From Pseudonocardia sp. HH130630-07 (GTDB lineage Bacteria > Actinomycetota > Actinomycetes > Mycobacteriales > Pseudonocardiaceae): DNA of 64,000 nucleotides. Where the stretch lies: NCBI RefSeq assembly GCF_001698125.1, contig NZ_CP013854.1, positions 5,394,001 to 5,458,000 on the forward strand, read 5' to 3'. Below, piece after piece: positions 26,953-36,288 of the stretch (position 1 is the first letter of the stretch; every line of letters begins with the position of its first letter). A program made the translations under genes and the position numbers. Below the pieces are notes generated by a model. The model was given only the letters and a program-made list of their open reading frames with translations. It was not told where the DNA came from and searched no databases.

Positions 26953-28179
26953 GTGGCAGGAACCCCTTCAGCACCGGCGACGGCGACCAGGTCGGCCGGG
27001 CCGGCCAGGACCACCCGGCTGCCCGCGCTCGTCCCCGAGCCGGTGGAGCTCCCCGCGCACCTCGCGGAGCTGCGGGCCGAGGTCCGGGCCTTCCTCGACG
27101 CCGAGCGCGCGGCCGGTGCCTGGACCCCGCGTGCCGACGTCTGGCTCTCCGGCTGGGACGCCGGGTTCTCCCGCCGGCTCGGGGAGCGCGGCTGGCTCGG
27201 CATGACGATCCCCACCCGCTACGGCGGGCACGGCCGCAGCGCGCTGGAGCGTTACGTCGTGACCGAGGAGCTGCTCGCCGCGGGCGCGCCGGTCGCGGCC
27301 CACTGGATCGCCGACCGGCAGATCGGGCCGTCGCTGCTGCGCCACGGCACCGAGGAGCAGCGCCAGGCGTTCCTGCCGGGCATCGCCCGGGGCGAGGTGT
27401 TCTTCGGCATCGGCATGTCCGAGCCGGACTCCGGATCCGACCTGGCGTCCGTGCGGACCAGGGCCGAGCGGGTCGACGGCGGCTGGGAACTGTCCGGGAC
27501 GAAGGTGTGGACCTCGGGCGCGCATCTGGCGCACGCGTTCTTCGCGCTCGTCCGGACCGCGCCGGTCGACGAGGGGAACCGGCACGCCGGGCTGTCCCAG
27601 CTGCTCGTCGAGCTCGACCGGCCCGGGGTCGAGATCCGGCCGATCCCGCTGCTCACCGGGGCGCACCACTTCAACGAGGTCCGGTTCGACCGGGTGTTCA
27701 TCCCCGACGAGCGGGTGTTCGGCGAGATCGGCGACGGCTGGGCCCAGGTGACCGGTGAGCTGGCGTTCGAACGCTCCGGCCCGGAGCGGTTCCTGTCGAC
27801 CTACCCGCTGCTGGCGGCGCTGGTCGGCGAGCTGACGGCGGGCACCGGTACCGACGCCGGGACCCGCCGCCGGATCGGCTCGCTGGTCTCGCGGTTGTGG
27901 ACGCTGCGGAGCATGTCGCTCGCGGTCGCCGGGGCGCTGGAGTCCGGCGAGGCGCCGGAGCTGGCCGCGGCGCTGGTGAAGGACCTCGGCACCCGCTTCG
28001 AGAACGAGATCGTCGACGCGGCCCGGCTGCTGGTGGATGTCCCGCCCGACCCCGGGGCCCCGGACGGGTTCGCCCGGCTGCTCGCCGACGCCGTGCTCCA
28101 CGCCCCCGGCTTCACGCTGCGCGGTGGCACGAACGAGGTCCTGCGCGGCATCGTCGCGCGGGGGATGGGACTGCGCTGA
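26953..28179 (+). CDS. Acyl-CoA dehydrogenase, large-type subunit
   Basis: The product is 408 aa. The start GTG 26953 is preferred. FAD-binding motifs are present: MSEPDSGSDLASVRTRAER, GTKVWTSGAHLAHAFF, RVFIPDERVFGEIGDGW and a C-terminal GGTNEVLRGIVARGMGLR. Its stop overlaps the ATG of a second acyl-CoA dehydrogenase gene. Such adjacent divergent pairs form heteromeric enzymes for steroid side chains or other bulky acyl-CoAs in actinobacteria, so an alpha2-beta2 FadE-FadE-like complex is plausible. The substrate is unknown. Confidence 0.88.
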   Translation: MAGTPSAPATATRSAGPARTTRLPALVPEPVELPAHLAELRAEVRAFLDAERAAGAWTPRADVWLSGWDAGFSRRLGERGWLGMTIPTRYGGHGRSALERYVVTEELLAAGAPVAAHWIADRQIGPSLLRHGTEEQRQAFLPGIARGEVFFGIGMSEPDSGSDLASVRTRAERVDGGWELSGTKVWTSGAHLAHAFFALVRTAPVDEGNRHAGLSQLLVELDRPGVEIRPIPLLTGAHHFNEVRFDRVFIPDERVFGEIGDGWAQVTGELAFERSGPERFLSTYPLLAALVGELTAGTGTDAGTRRRIGSLVSRLWTLRSMSLAVAGALESGEAPELAAALVKDLGTRFENEIVDAARLLVDVPPDPGAPDGFARLLADAVLHAPGFTLRGGTNEVLRGIVARGMGLR

Positions 28180-29204
28180 TGGCGCGCAACACCGACCTGG
28201 CCGACCTCGCGGAGTCGATCTTCTCCGACTCCTGGGACCCGGGCGCGACCGGGCTCGACACCACGGCCTGGCGGGCGTGTGCCGAGTCCGGACTGACCAC
28301 GCTCACCGCACCGGACACCGGCGGCACCCTGGACGACGCGGCGGTGCTGCTGGAGACGGCCGGTGCGTGGGCGGCCCGGGTGCCGCTGGCCGAGACCGAC
28401 CTGCTCGCCGGGTGGCTGGCCCGTTCGGCCGGGCTGCCGGTGCCGGACGGGCCGCTCGCCGCCGTCCGGGGCTCGCTGGGACCGGCGGGGGACACCACCG
28501 GCGACACCACCGGCGACACCGTGGCCGGGGTGCTGCCCCGGGTGCCGTGGGGGCGGGCGCTGGCCGGGGTCGTCGTCCTGGACGGCGACCGGGTGCTCGT
28601 GCTCGACGCCGCGGCCCTCACCGTCACCGAGGGCACGAACCTGGCCGAGGAGCCGCGCGACACCCTCGACGCCACCGGCGTCGTCCCGCTCGCCACCGGG
28701 CCGGCGCCGGACGGTGCCGCCGACGAGCTGGCGTTGCGCGCCGCACTGGGCCGTTCGCTGCTGCTCGCCGGGGCCGCCCGCGGGGCGCTGGCCCGCGCGG
28801 TCGGCTACGCCGGCGAGCGCCGGCAGTTCGGACGTCCCATCGCCCGGTTCCAGGCGGTGCAGCACATGCTCGCCGAGGCCGGCACCGAGGTCGCCGCCGC
28901 GGCCGCGGCGTCGGCGGCCGCCGCGCACACGGCCCGGACCGCCGGGTTCGCCGCCGCCGGGACCACGCTCGCGGTCGCCGCGGCGAAGGCTCGCTGCGGG
29001 GAGGCGGCGACCGCGGTCGCCCGGATCACTCACCAGGTGCACGGGGCCATCGGGTTCACCCGCGAGCACGACCTGCGGCTGCTCACCACCCGGCTCTGGG
29101 CCTGGCGGGACGAGGACGGCAACGAGTCGTACTGGAACGACCGGGTCGGCACTGCGGCCCTCGCCGCCGGTCCGGACGGGCTCTGGCCGCTGGTCACCGG
29201 CTGA
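28179..29204 (+). CDS. Acyl-CoA dehydrogenase, partner subunit
   Basis: The product is 341 aa and overlaps the preceding stop by one base (TGATG). The C-terminal half carries the acyl-CoA dehydrogenase signature: RAVGYAGERRQFGRPIARFQAVQHMLAE and THQVHGAIGFTREHDLRLLT. The N-terminal and middle domains are shortened and diverged, which fits the smaller subunit of a heteromeric enzyme. A GDTTGDTTGDT repeat at about residues 108-118 is a small in-frame tandem duplication. It is convergent with the next gene (9-bp gap). Confidence 0.85.
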   Translation: MARNTDLADLAESIFSDSWDPGATGLDTTAWRACAESGLTTLTAPDTGGTLDDAAVLLETAGAWAARVPLAETDLLAGWLARSAGLPVPDGPLAAVRGSLGPAGDTTGDTTGDTVAGVLPRVPWGRALAGVVVLDGDRVLVLDAAALTVTEGTNLAEEPRDTLDATGVVPLATGPAPDGAADELALRAALGRSLLLAGAARGALARAVGYAGERRQFGRPIARFQAVQHMLAEAGTEVAAAAAASAAAAHTARTAGFAAAGTTLAVAAAKARCGEAATAVARITHQVHGAIGFTREHDLRLLTTRLWAWRDEDGNESYWNDRVGTAALAAGPDGLWPLVTG

Positions 29205-29213
29205 GCCGGATCC

Positions 29214-29681
29214 TCAGAGCTTGCGGAAGTCCCAGCTGCTGATCTTCTCCGGACGCAGCCGCAGCCACGCGTGCCGCCCGTCGACGACGACGTGCCCGCC
29301 GGTGTAGCGGTCGGCGAACCCCTGCTCCACCCGGTCCAGGTCCGGGTGCGGCTCCCCGGTCCGCGGCACCTCGCCGACCACCTCGACCGAGCCGCGCAGT
29401 TCCACACCGCGCAGCTCGCCGTAGTCGTGCCCGGCGTCGACGACGACGGCGATCCGCGGGTCGCGCTCCAGGTCGGTCCAGCGCTGGGACCGGGCCAGCG
29501 AGGTGAGCCACAACGCCCCATCGTCGCCGCCCTCCCAGAGATACCAGAGCGGGGTGGCGTGCGGGCCGTGCGTGCCGTTGGTGGCGACCCGGCAGGTCCG
29601 CTCCTCGTGCAGGAACGCGGTGACCTCCTCCGGGGTCATCGCGATCCTCCGGGCGCGGCGCTGCGGTCTCGGTGCGGTCAT
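29214..29681 (-). CDS. PNPOx-like (split beta-barrel) flavin/F420-binding family protein
   Basis: The product is 155 aa. VTAFLHEERTCRVATNGTHG and HATPLWYLWEG match the pyridoxamine 5'-phosphate oxidase-like barrel, followed by RWTDLERDPRIAVVVDAG. Many actinobacterial members bind F420 or FMN and act as reductases; which cofactor is used is not visible. It stands alone. Confidence 0.8.
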   Translation of the reverse strand: MTAPRPQRRARRIAMTPEEVTAFLHEERTCRVATNGTHGPHATPLWYLWEGGDDGALWLTSLARSQRWTDLERDPRIAVVVDAGHDYGELRGVELRGSVEVVGEVPRTGEPHPDLDRVEQGFADRYTGGHVVVDGRHAWLRLRPEKISSWDFRKL

Positions 29682-29749
29682 GACCCGACGCTAGATCACC
29701 GGACGGGACCCGCCGGACACCGCACGGCGGCCCGGGGGAGCATCGGCCC

Positions 29750-30892
29750 GTGCTGAGCCCCGGTCTGGAGTCGATCCTCGCCCGCCCGCGCCCGACGCCG
29801 TTCCTCGCGCTGGACCCCGGGGTGGCGCGCGAGCGCTACCGGGCGCTGCGCGCCGCGTTCGGGGACGCGGCCCGGATCCTGTACGCGGTCAAGGCCTGCC
29901 CGGAGCCCGCCGTGCTGCGGGCACTCGCCGGGGAGGGCGCCGGGTTCGACGTCGCGTCGCAGGGGGAGATCGCGCTGTGTCTCGCCGCCGGCGCGGACCC
30001 GGCCGACCTGCAGCACGGCAACCCGGTGCGCGGGCCCGGAGCGGCGGGGCTGGCCGCGGCGTCGGGGGTGCGCCGGTTCGTCACCGACAGCGCCGAGGAC
30101 GTCGACGCGCTGGCCGCGGAGGTGCCCGGCGCCCGGGTCCAGGTGCGGCTCTCGGTCGACGACACCGGCTCCGCGACGCCGTTCCACGGCAAGTTCGGTG
30201 CGCTGCCCGGCACGGCGGTCGCCCTGCTGCGGCGGGCAGCGGAGCGCGGCCTGGAGCCGGCCGGGGTCACCTTCCACGCCGGGTCGCAGCAGACCCGGCC
30301 GCAGACCTACGCGACGGCCGTCGCGCTGGCGCTCGCGGTGGCCGGGCGGGCCGGGCTGCGCCGTCCCGAACTGGACCTGGGCGGCGGGTGGCCGGTCGGG
30401 TACCGGTCGGAGGTGGCGGGGCCGGGGGAGTTCGCCACGGCCGTGCGCGGCGCGGTGGACGCCGCGATCGCCGGCGGGGCGGTGGAGGCGGTGACCCTGC
30501 TGCTGGAGCCGGGGCGCGCGGTGGTGGCGCCCGCCGGCGTCCTGCGGGCAACGGTGCTGCGGGTCTCCCGGCGCCCCGGGATCGACCACCGGCGCTGGGT
30601 CTACCTCGACGTCGGGCGCTACCAGGGACTCGCCGAGACCGAGGGCGAGGCCATCGGCTACCCGGTCCGGGTGCCCGGCCGGACGGGCGCCGCGGGCCCG
30701 TGCGTGCTCGCCGGCCCGACGTGCGACGGCGACGACGTGATCTACCGGCGCACGCCGGTCGCGCTGCCGCTCGACCTGGCCGCCGGCGACGTCGTCGACC
30801 TGCTGCACACCGGCGCCTACACCTCCAGCTACGCCTCGGTCGGGTTCAACGGGTTCGGGCCGCTGGAGGTGGTCGTGGCGGACGGGGCATGA
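29750..30892 (+). CDS. Fold-III PLP-dependent amino acid decarboxylase (ornithine decarboxylase-like)
   Basis: The product is 380 aa. The PLP lysine is K48 in ILYAVKACPEPAVL. FDVASQGEI, a GSQQTRPQTY segment, the glycine-rich DLGGGWPVGY, an EPGRAVVAPAG region and the catalytic Cys in GPTCDGDDVIY follow, closest to ornithine/diaminopimelate-type decarboxylases. A GGGGGAG box precedes the GTG start. It is followed 52 bp later by an AdoMet decarboxylase-spermidine synthase fusion, so putrescine or a related diamine for polyamine synthesis is the likely product. Carboxynorspermidine decarboxylase remains an alternative. Confidence 0.85.
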   Translation: MLSPGLESILARPRPTPFLALDPGVARERYRALRAAFGDAARILYAVKACPEPAVLRALAGEGAGFDVASQGEIALCLAAGADPADLQHGNPVRGPGAAGLAAASGVRRFVTDSAEDVDALAAEVPGARVQVRLSVDDTGSATPFHGKFGALPGTAVALLRRAAERGLEPAGVTFHAGSQQTRPQTYATAVALALAVAGRAGLRRPELDLGGGWPVGYRSEVAGPGEFATAVRGAVDAAIAGGAVEAVTLLLEPGRAVVAPAGVLRATVLRVSRRPGIDHRRWVYLDVGRYQGLAETEGEAIGYPVRVPGRTGAAGPCVLAGPTCDGDDVIYRRTPVALPLDLAAGDVVDLLHTGAYTSSYASVGFNGFGPLEVVVADGA

Positions 30893-30944
30893 GCCACGCC
30901 ACGAACGTCCCGCGGACCGGGCTGGACGGTTAACGTGTCCGGAC

Positions 30945-32234
30945 GTGTCACGTCCGATGCCGCCCCTGCCCCTGCCGTCCGCCACGGGGGTGCTCGACGG
31001 GGCACCCGCCCTGCCGAGCACCGCATCGCCGGTCGGCAGACACGTCCTCGCCGAGCTCGGCGGTATCGACCCCGCGCTGCTCGACGACGCCGAACGACTC
31101 GGTGCCGAGCTCACGGCGGCGCTGACCGGGGCCGGTGCTCAGGTCCGGCAGGTCGTGACCGAACGGTTCGAGCCGCAGGGCGCGACCGTCGTCGCGGTCC
31201 TCGCCGAGTCGCACGCGTCGATCCACACCTGGCCGGAGCACGGCGGGATGCACGTCGACGTGTTCACCTGCGGGCAGGCCGCGGACCCGGTCGCCGCCGT
31301 CCGGTCGCTCGCCGAGCGGGTCGCGGCGACCGACACCGCGTTGCAGGTCGTCGACCGGGGCGGTGCACCGCGCAGCGTCACCGAGCCGATCTCCGACGGG
31401 CTGACCCGGCACTGGCGGCTCGGCGCCGTGCACCACGTCGCGGACACCGGGTTCCAGCGGGTGGTCGTGGCCGACACCGCGCACGGCGTGACCCTGTTCT
31501 GCGGCGACGAACGGCAGTCCGCCGAGCACACCCAGCTCGCCTACCACGAGGCGCTCGTCTGGCCGGGCGCGCTGCTGGCCCGTGAGCTGCGCCGGGTGCT
31601 GATCATCGGGTCGTCCGAGGGTGTCGCCTGCGAGATGGCCCTCGACGCCGGTGCCGAGCACGTCGACCACGTCGACATCGACGCCGAGGCCGTGCGGATC
31701 TGCGCCGAGCACCTGCCCTACGGCTACACCCCCGGGACCCTGGCCGCCGCCGAGCGCGGCGACGGCCCGGTCCGGCTGACCTACGGCGACGGGCGGCAGT
31801 ACGTCCTGGACGCCACCGAGCAGTGGGACCTCGTCGTCGTCGACCTGCCGGACGAGCGGCCCGACGAGCCGGCGGCGCAGATCAACCAGCTCTACGCCGA
31901 GGACTTCGTCCGGGCCTGTGCGCAGCGGCTCACGCCCGGTGGCGTACTGGTGTTCCAGGCCGGGAGCCCGGCGGTCTGGCGGGACGCGACCCTGCGCTCG
32001 GCGTGGCAGCGGTTCCGGTCGGTGTTCGAGCCCTCCGGCGGCCGCGGGGTCTACGTCGGCTGCGAGGAGCACGAGTGGGCGTTCCTCGCCGGGGTGCGCG
32101 AGCCGCTGGACGACCCGGGTGCGACGGCCGTCGCCCACCTCGCGCGGGTCCGCTCGCTTCCCACTCTGTGGGACGAGGAGTCGCTGCGGCACCGGCTGGT
32201 CGCGCCGTTCGCACTGCGCCGGGACGGGGGCTGA
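30945..32234 (+). CDS. S-adenosylmethionine decarboxylase-spermidine synthase fusion
   Basis: The product is 429 aa, with the start at GTG 30945 (ATG 30957 is also possible). Residues about 28-125 are a prokaryotic AdoMet decarboxylase: ESHASIHTWPE with the self-cleaving Ser (about residue 92) that becomes the pyruvoyl group, then HVDVFTCG. Residues about 145-405 are a spermidine-synthase-like aminopropyltransferase: GDERQSAEHTQLAYHEALVW, then VLIIGSSEGVACEMA, VDIDAEAVRI and VVVDLPDERPD. Usual GGGDGG and DSTDP motifs are changed to GSSEGV and DLPDER, so acceptor specificity may differ. One protein would make decarboxylated AdoMet and use it at once. It pairs with the decarboxylase gene upstream. 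Confidence 0.88.
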   Translation: MSRPMPPLPLPSATGVLDGAPALPSTASPVGRHVLAELGGIDPALLDDAERLGAELTAALTGAGAQVRQVVTERFEPQGATVVAVLAESHASIHTWPEHGGMHVDVFTCGQAADPVAAVRSLAERVAATDTALQVVDRGGAPRSVTEPISDGLTRHWRLGAVHHVADTGFQRVVVADTAHGVTLFCGDERQSAEHTQLAYHEALVWPGALLARELRRVLIIGSSEGVACEMALDAGAEHVDHVDIDAEAVRICAEHLPYGYTPGTLAAAERGDGPVRLTYGDGRQYVLDATEQWDLVVVDLPDERPDEPAAQINQLYAEDFVRACAQRLTPGGVLVFQAGSPAVWRDATLRSAWQRFRSVFEPSGGRGVYVGCEEHEWAFLAGVREPLDDPGATAVAHLARVRSLPTLWDEESLRHRLVAPFALRRDGG

Positions 32235-32360
32235 GTCCACCGTCCACGGTCCGCGGTCACGGTCCGCCGATCGGGGCGTAACCCGTCGTGACGGGGCTCG
32301 TTGGGTGGGCAGACCGGTGGGTGTCCGCCGGTGCCGTCCCGACCGGAGGTCCGAGAACCC

Positions 32361-33353
32361 GTGCGCCGTCCCCGCCCCGCCCGGTGGCTCGCCGTGGCCA
32401 CCATGACGCTGCTGACCTCGGCGGGGACGAGTGCGCTCGCCCCCGCCCAGGCCGACGCGCCGACGACGCTGCGCGAGACGACCCTGTCGGCCCGCAACCT
32501 CGACCGCGGCCCGATCGGGCGCTACGTCGCGCTGGGCGACTCCTACGCCGCGGGCCCGCTCATCCCGGTCCAGACCGGTACGCCGGTCGGCTGCCTGCGC
32601 TCGGACCAGAACTACCCGTCGGTGCTGGCCCGCTCGGCCGGGTTCACCGACGTCACGGACGTCACCTGCAGCGGGGCGGTCACCGAGGACATGACCGCGC
32701 CGCAGGAGGTCAAGCTCGGCCCGAACCCACCGCAGCTCGACACCCTCGACGGGTCCGAGTCGCTGGTGACGATCACGGTCGGCGGCAACGACATCGGGTT
32801 CGCCTCGATCATCACCGAGTGCACCGCCCGGTCCTCGACCAACCTGCTCGGCGCCGCCTGCCGGGACTTCTTCACCGCCGGCGGGTCCGACGAGCTCGTC
32901 GAGCGGATCGACGAGGCCGGGGACAAGGTCGCCGACGTGCTCTCCGAGATCCGGGACCGCGCGCCGGCGGCGCGGGTCGCCGTGGTCGGCTACCCCTCGA
33001 TCCTCCCCGACACCGGCCCCGGCTGCTACCCGGTCGCGCCGTTCAGCGCCGGGGACACCGCCTACCTGCGGGAGACCGAGAAGCGGCTCAACGGCATGCT
33101 CGCCGAGCAGGCCGCCGAGGCCGGGATGGACTACGTCGACACCTACGGGCCCACCGTGGGGCACGACATCTGCCAGCTCCCCGGCGTGAAGTGGGTCGAG
33201 GGCCTGGTGCCGACCTCCCCGGCCGCACCGGTCCACCCGAACGCCCAGGGCATGCGGGCCATGGCGGCCGCCACCGGCGCGGTCCTCGGGATCGGGGTGG
33301 CCCCGCCGTCCTCGCAGCCACTGGGCGCGGACGCTGCCCGATCGGACCGCTGA
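32361..33353 (+). CDS. Secreted SGNH/GDSL esterase-lipase
   Basis: The product is 330 aa. GTG 32361 with GGAGGT 10 bp upstream gives a clean signal peptide (RRPRPARWLAVATMTLL to PAQA). The mature enzyme shows block I GDSY (Ser61), the Gly and Asn blocks in TVGGNDIGF and the catalytic His in PVHPNAQG. Six or more cysteines are spread as in secreted actinobacterial lipases stabilised by disulfides. It hydrolyses esters outside the cell and stands alone. Confidence 0.9.
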   Translation: MRRPRPARWLAVATMTLLTSAGTSALAPAQADAPTTLRETTLSARNLDRGPIGRYVALGDSYAAGPLIPVQTGTPVGCLRSDQNYPSVLARSAGFTDVTDVTCSGAVTEDMTAPQEVKLGPNPPQLDTLDGSESLVTITVGGNDIGFASIITECTARSSTNLLGAACRDFFTAGGSDELVERIDEAGDKVADVLSEIRDRAPAARVAVVGYPSILPDTGPGCYPVAPFSAGDTAYLRETEKRLNGMLAEQAAEAGMDYVDTYGPTVGHDICQLPGVKWVEGLVPTSPAAPVHPNAQGMRAMAAATGAVLGIGVAPPSSQPLGADAARSDR

Positions 33354-33400
33354 GCGCGTATCCTGCCCGGGCCGTCGCGCCTGCGTGACAGACTCGTCCC

Positions 33401-35842
33401 GTGACCGGACGGGACGGCGGGCTCCGGCCCGCACGGTGGAGCGGACTGCGGTCCCGGCTCGCCGCGACCGACCCCGGGCACACCCGGCTGCACCTCGCGT
33501 CGGTCGCGACCGCGGCGATGATCACCGCGGCGCTGCTCGCGAGCGGGCTGCGGGCGCTCACCGGCCAGCCGGTGACGACGGTGCTGTTCTCGGTCGTGCT
33601 GGCGATGGTCAGCAACCTGGCGGTGAACGAGCCGACGCTGGCCCGGCGACGGGTGACGACCGCCCTGATGCTGGTCCCCGCCACGGCGTCGGCGAGCCTG
33701 TCGGCCCTCCTGTCCGGCCAGCGGTTCGCGGCGGACATCGTGTTCGTCCTGGTCATGATGGTCGCGGTGGCCGTCCGGCGGTACGGCCCGCGGGGCGTGG
33801 CGCTCGGGATGGCCGCGTTCATGCCGTTCTTCTTCGTCCAGTTCCTGCACGCGGGCATCGCCGACCTGCCCTACCTCCTGGCCGGGGCGGCGATCGGGAT
33901 CGGCAGCACCTTCGTACTGCGGTGCCTGGTGTTCACCCGGCGCACCGAGGCCGTGCTGGACGCGCTGGTCCGGGCGTTCGAGGCCAGGCTGCACGCCGTG
34001 CTGCTCGCCGCCTCCGACGTGCTGGAGGACCGTGACGGGCCCCGCCGCTCGGCGGACCTGGACGACCTCGTCCGGGCCCAGTCCCGGTTGAACACCACCG
34101 CGCTGGCCGTCGCCGACCGGCTCGACGAGGCCGACGACGATCCCGCCGCCCGCCGCCCGGCCTACCTGCCCGGTGGTGCCCGTCCCGGCGGGCCGGACGA
34201 CGCGGAGACCGAGATCGCCGGGCTGCGGCAGTGGGTGGTGGACTCCGAGCTCGCCGCGGAGCGGGTGGCGATGGGGATCCGCCGCTCCGTGGAGCACGGG
34301 GACACGATCCCCGGACCGGAACGGGAGGCGCTCGCGGAGGGGGTGCGGGCCCTGGCCGCGGCCACCGCCGTCGGGACCCCGCAGCCGATCGCGCGGCGGC
34401 TCTACCAGGACGCGCGCGACGCCGTCGGCCCGATCGTCGAGCGCCCCGGCGGGTCCGGCCCGGACGCCCGGGAGCAGCGGATCGGGTTCGCGGTGCTGCG
34501 GCTCGCCGACGCGGTCCAGTCCACGATCGAGCAGGCCAGGCGGGGGATCGCGCGGCGCCGCGACGAGCCCGGCACCATCCGGCCCGAGGACGCCCCGTCC
34601 GTGCCCGACGACGGGCCCGGCGGCCTCGCCCTGCACACCCGGCAGGCCGTGCAGGTGGGGGTCGCGACGGCGTGCGCGGTCGTCGTCGGCGAGCTGATCT
34701 CCCCGGCCCGCTGGTACTGGGCGGTGATCGCGGCGTTCATCGTCTTCGCCGGGACGGCGAGCCGCGGGGACGTGCTCAGCCGGGGCTGGTCCCGTGCGGT
34801 CGGCACGACCGGCGGCGTCGTCGCGGGCATGCTGCTGGCGCTGCTCGTCGGGGGCGACGTCGTCGCCAGCCTGGTGCTGCTGTTCGTCTGCGTGTTCCTC
34901 GCGCTGTACCTGGTGCAGATCTCCCAGACGATGATGGCCTTCTGGCTCACCGCGGTGCTCGCCCTGCTCTACGGCCTGATCGGGCAGTTCAGCGTCGAGA
35001 CGATGCTGCTGCGGGTCGAGGAGACCGTCGCCGGCGGGGCACTCGGCATGCTGGCCGCCTACCTGATCCTCCCCACCCGGTCCCGCACGGCGTTCGCCGA
35101 GGCGCTCTCCGACGCCCTGCGCGCGGTGGACGCCTCGTTGCACACCTCGGTGGACCGGGCACTCGGGAGGCCGGCCGAGGATCCCCTGCTCAAGGCCCGT
35201 GAGGTCGACGAGGCCGTCGCGACCGTGCGCGATCGCGCCCGGCCGCTCGAACACCCCGTCGCGCGGCGGCCGCTGCGGCGCGGGGTGCACCACACGGTGC
35301 GCGTGATCGGCGCGCTCGACCACTACACCCGGCTGCTCGCCGCGCAGGCCGCCGTCGCGCACGTACCGGAGTGGGCCCCGACCCTGGATCCGGCGACCGA
35401 GCGGGTCCGGGCCAACGTCGACGGCCTGCGCCGGATCCTCGCCGACGGCTGGGGTCCCGCCGCCCGTCGCGAACACCCCGCGGGCGCCTGCCCGGCCGAC
35501 TACGGGGTCGTCTCGGCGGAGGACCTCGTCGACGCAGCGGAGGCCGAGGCGTCCGCGGCCACCTCCGCCGCCGGGATCACCGGGCCGACCGACACGGCGG
35601 GCTGGATCGCCCCCGCCGATCCCCGGATCCGCGACGCCGCCGCCGGTGCCCCGCCGGGGGACCGGCTCCGCAGGCTCGCCGCGGCCCGGCTGCTGCGGCG
35701 GGTCGACCAGCTCGCCGTCGGGCTGGCGCGGGAACTGTGCGGTGACCCGCCGGAGCGGACGTCTCGCTCCGGGACGGCGGGATCCGCCGACCAGTCCCCT
35801 CGGACGGCCACCGGGGGCCCGAGCGACGACGTCCGGACGTGA
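33401..35842 (+). CDS. FUSC-family membrane protein (aromatic acid exporter-like)
   Basis: The product is 813 aa with two bundles of hydrophobic helices (about residues 28-175 and 415-560) separated and followed by soluble helical domains, the FUSC duplicated layout. Motifs VGVATACAVVVGELISPARWYWAVIAAFIVF and AVGTTGGVVAGMLLAL fit the second bundle. These proteins are putative efflux systems for small aromatic acids. The start is a GTG without a clear ribosome-binding site, suggesting a leaderless message. Confidence 0.85.
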   Translation: MTGRDGGLRPARWSGLRSRLAATDPGHTRLHLASVATAAMITAALLASGLRALTGQPVTTVLFSVVLAMVSNLAVNEPTLARRRVTTALMLVPATASASLSALLSGQRFAADIVFVLVMMVAVAVRRYGPRGVALGMAAFMPFFFVQFLHAGIADLPYLLAGAAIGIGSTFVLRCLVFTRRTEAVLDALVRAFEARLHAVLLAASDVLEDRDGPRRSADLDDLVRAQSRLNTTALAVADRLDEADDDPAARRPAYLPGGARPGGPDDAETEIAGLRQWVVDSELAAERVAMGIRRSVEHGDTIPGPEREALAEGVRALAAATAVGTPQPIARRLYQDARDAVGPIVERPGGSGPDAREQRIGFAVLRLADAVQSTIEQARRGIARRRDEPGTIRPEDAPSVPDDGPGGLALHTRQAVQVGVATACAVVVGELISPARWYWAVIAAFIVFAGTASRGDVLSRGWSRAVGTTGGVVAGMLLALLVGGDVVASLVLLFVCVFLALYLVQISQTMMAFWLTAVLALLYGLIGQFSVETMLLRVEETVAGGALGMLAAYLILPTRSRTAFAEALSDALRAVDASLHTSVDRALGRPAEDPLLKAREVDEAVATVRDRARPLEHPVARRPLRRGVHHTVRVIGALDHYTRLLAAQAAVAHVPEWAPTLDPATERVRANVDGLRRILADGWGPAARREHPAGACPADYGVVSAEDLVDAAEAEASAATSAAGITGPTDTAGWIAPADPRIRDAAAGAPPGDRLRRLAAARLLRRVDQLAVGLARELCGDPPERTSRSGTAGSADQSPRTATGGPSDDVRT

Positions 35843-36288
35843 CCGCGTCAGGGCCCCCGCGCTCCGGCGGTCCTGACCCCTGACGGCAGCCGCACCCTCG
35901 CCCGGCGTGCCGCGCGCCGGGCGTGGCCCGCCGGACCGGGGCGCGCCGGACCGCGCGTGCGGGGCGTTCGCCCCACGGGATCCGTCCGGACCGGGCCGTC
36001 GGCGCCGAGGTGTGTGTGAGCGGGCTCCGGGAGCGCGTCGAGCCCATTGCGATGCATCTCGGCACGACGAGCCGCGGGGTGGATCCGGCGAGCGGTCGGG
36101 CGGGGCGCAGCACGCCGACCAGGGGCGCGTGGCGCCGGGTACGCACGCGCGGGACCCGGCCCTGCCGACGAGAGCAAGATCGGCTTCCGCTACCGTCCGG
36201 GTTCGGACGAGCGCAAACGGCAACGGTGGTCGTCTCCGGGCGGCGGTCGTGCCGCGGCCCGGTGGCGTTCGGCGGAAGGGCGGACGGG
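35843..36288. other. Intergenic region with a hairpin, upstream of the L,D-transpeptidase gene
   Basis: A stem GCCCGGCG/CGCCGGGC (35900-35907 and 35915-35922) may terminate the FUSC transcript. The rest, about 365 bp, has no gene I can support. The promoter of the transpeptidase should lie near 36180-36260, and GGAAGG at 36274-36279 is a likely ribosome-binding site. Confidence 0.45.
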
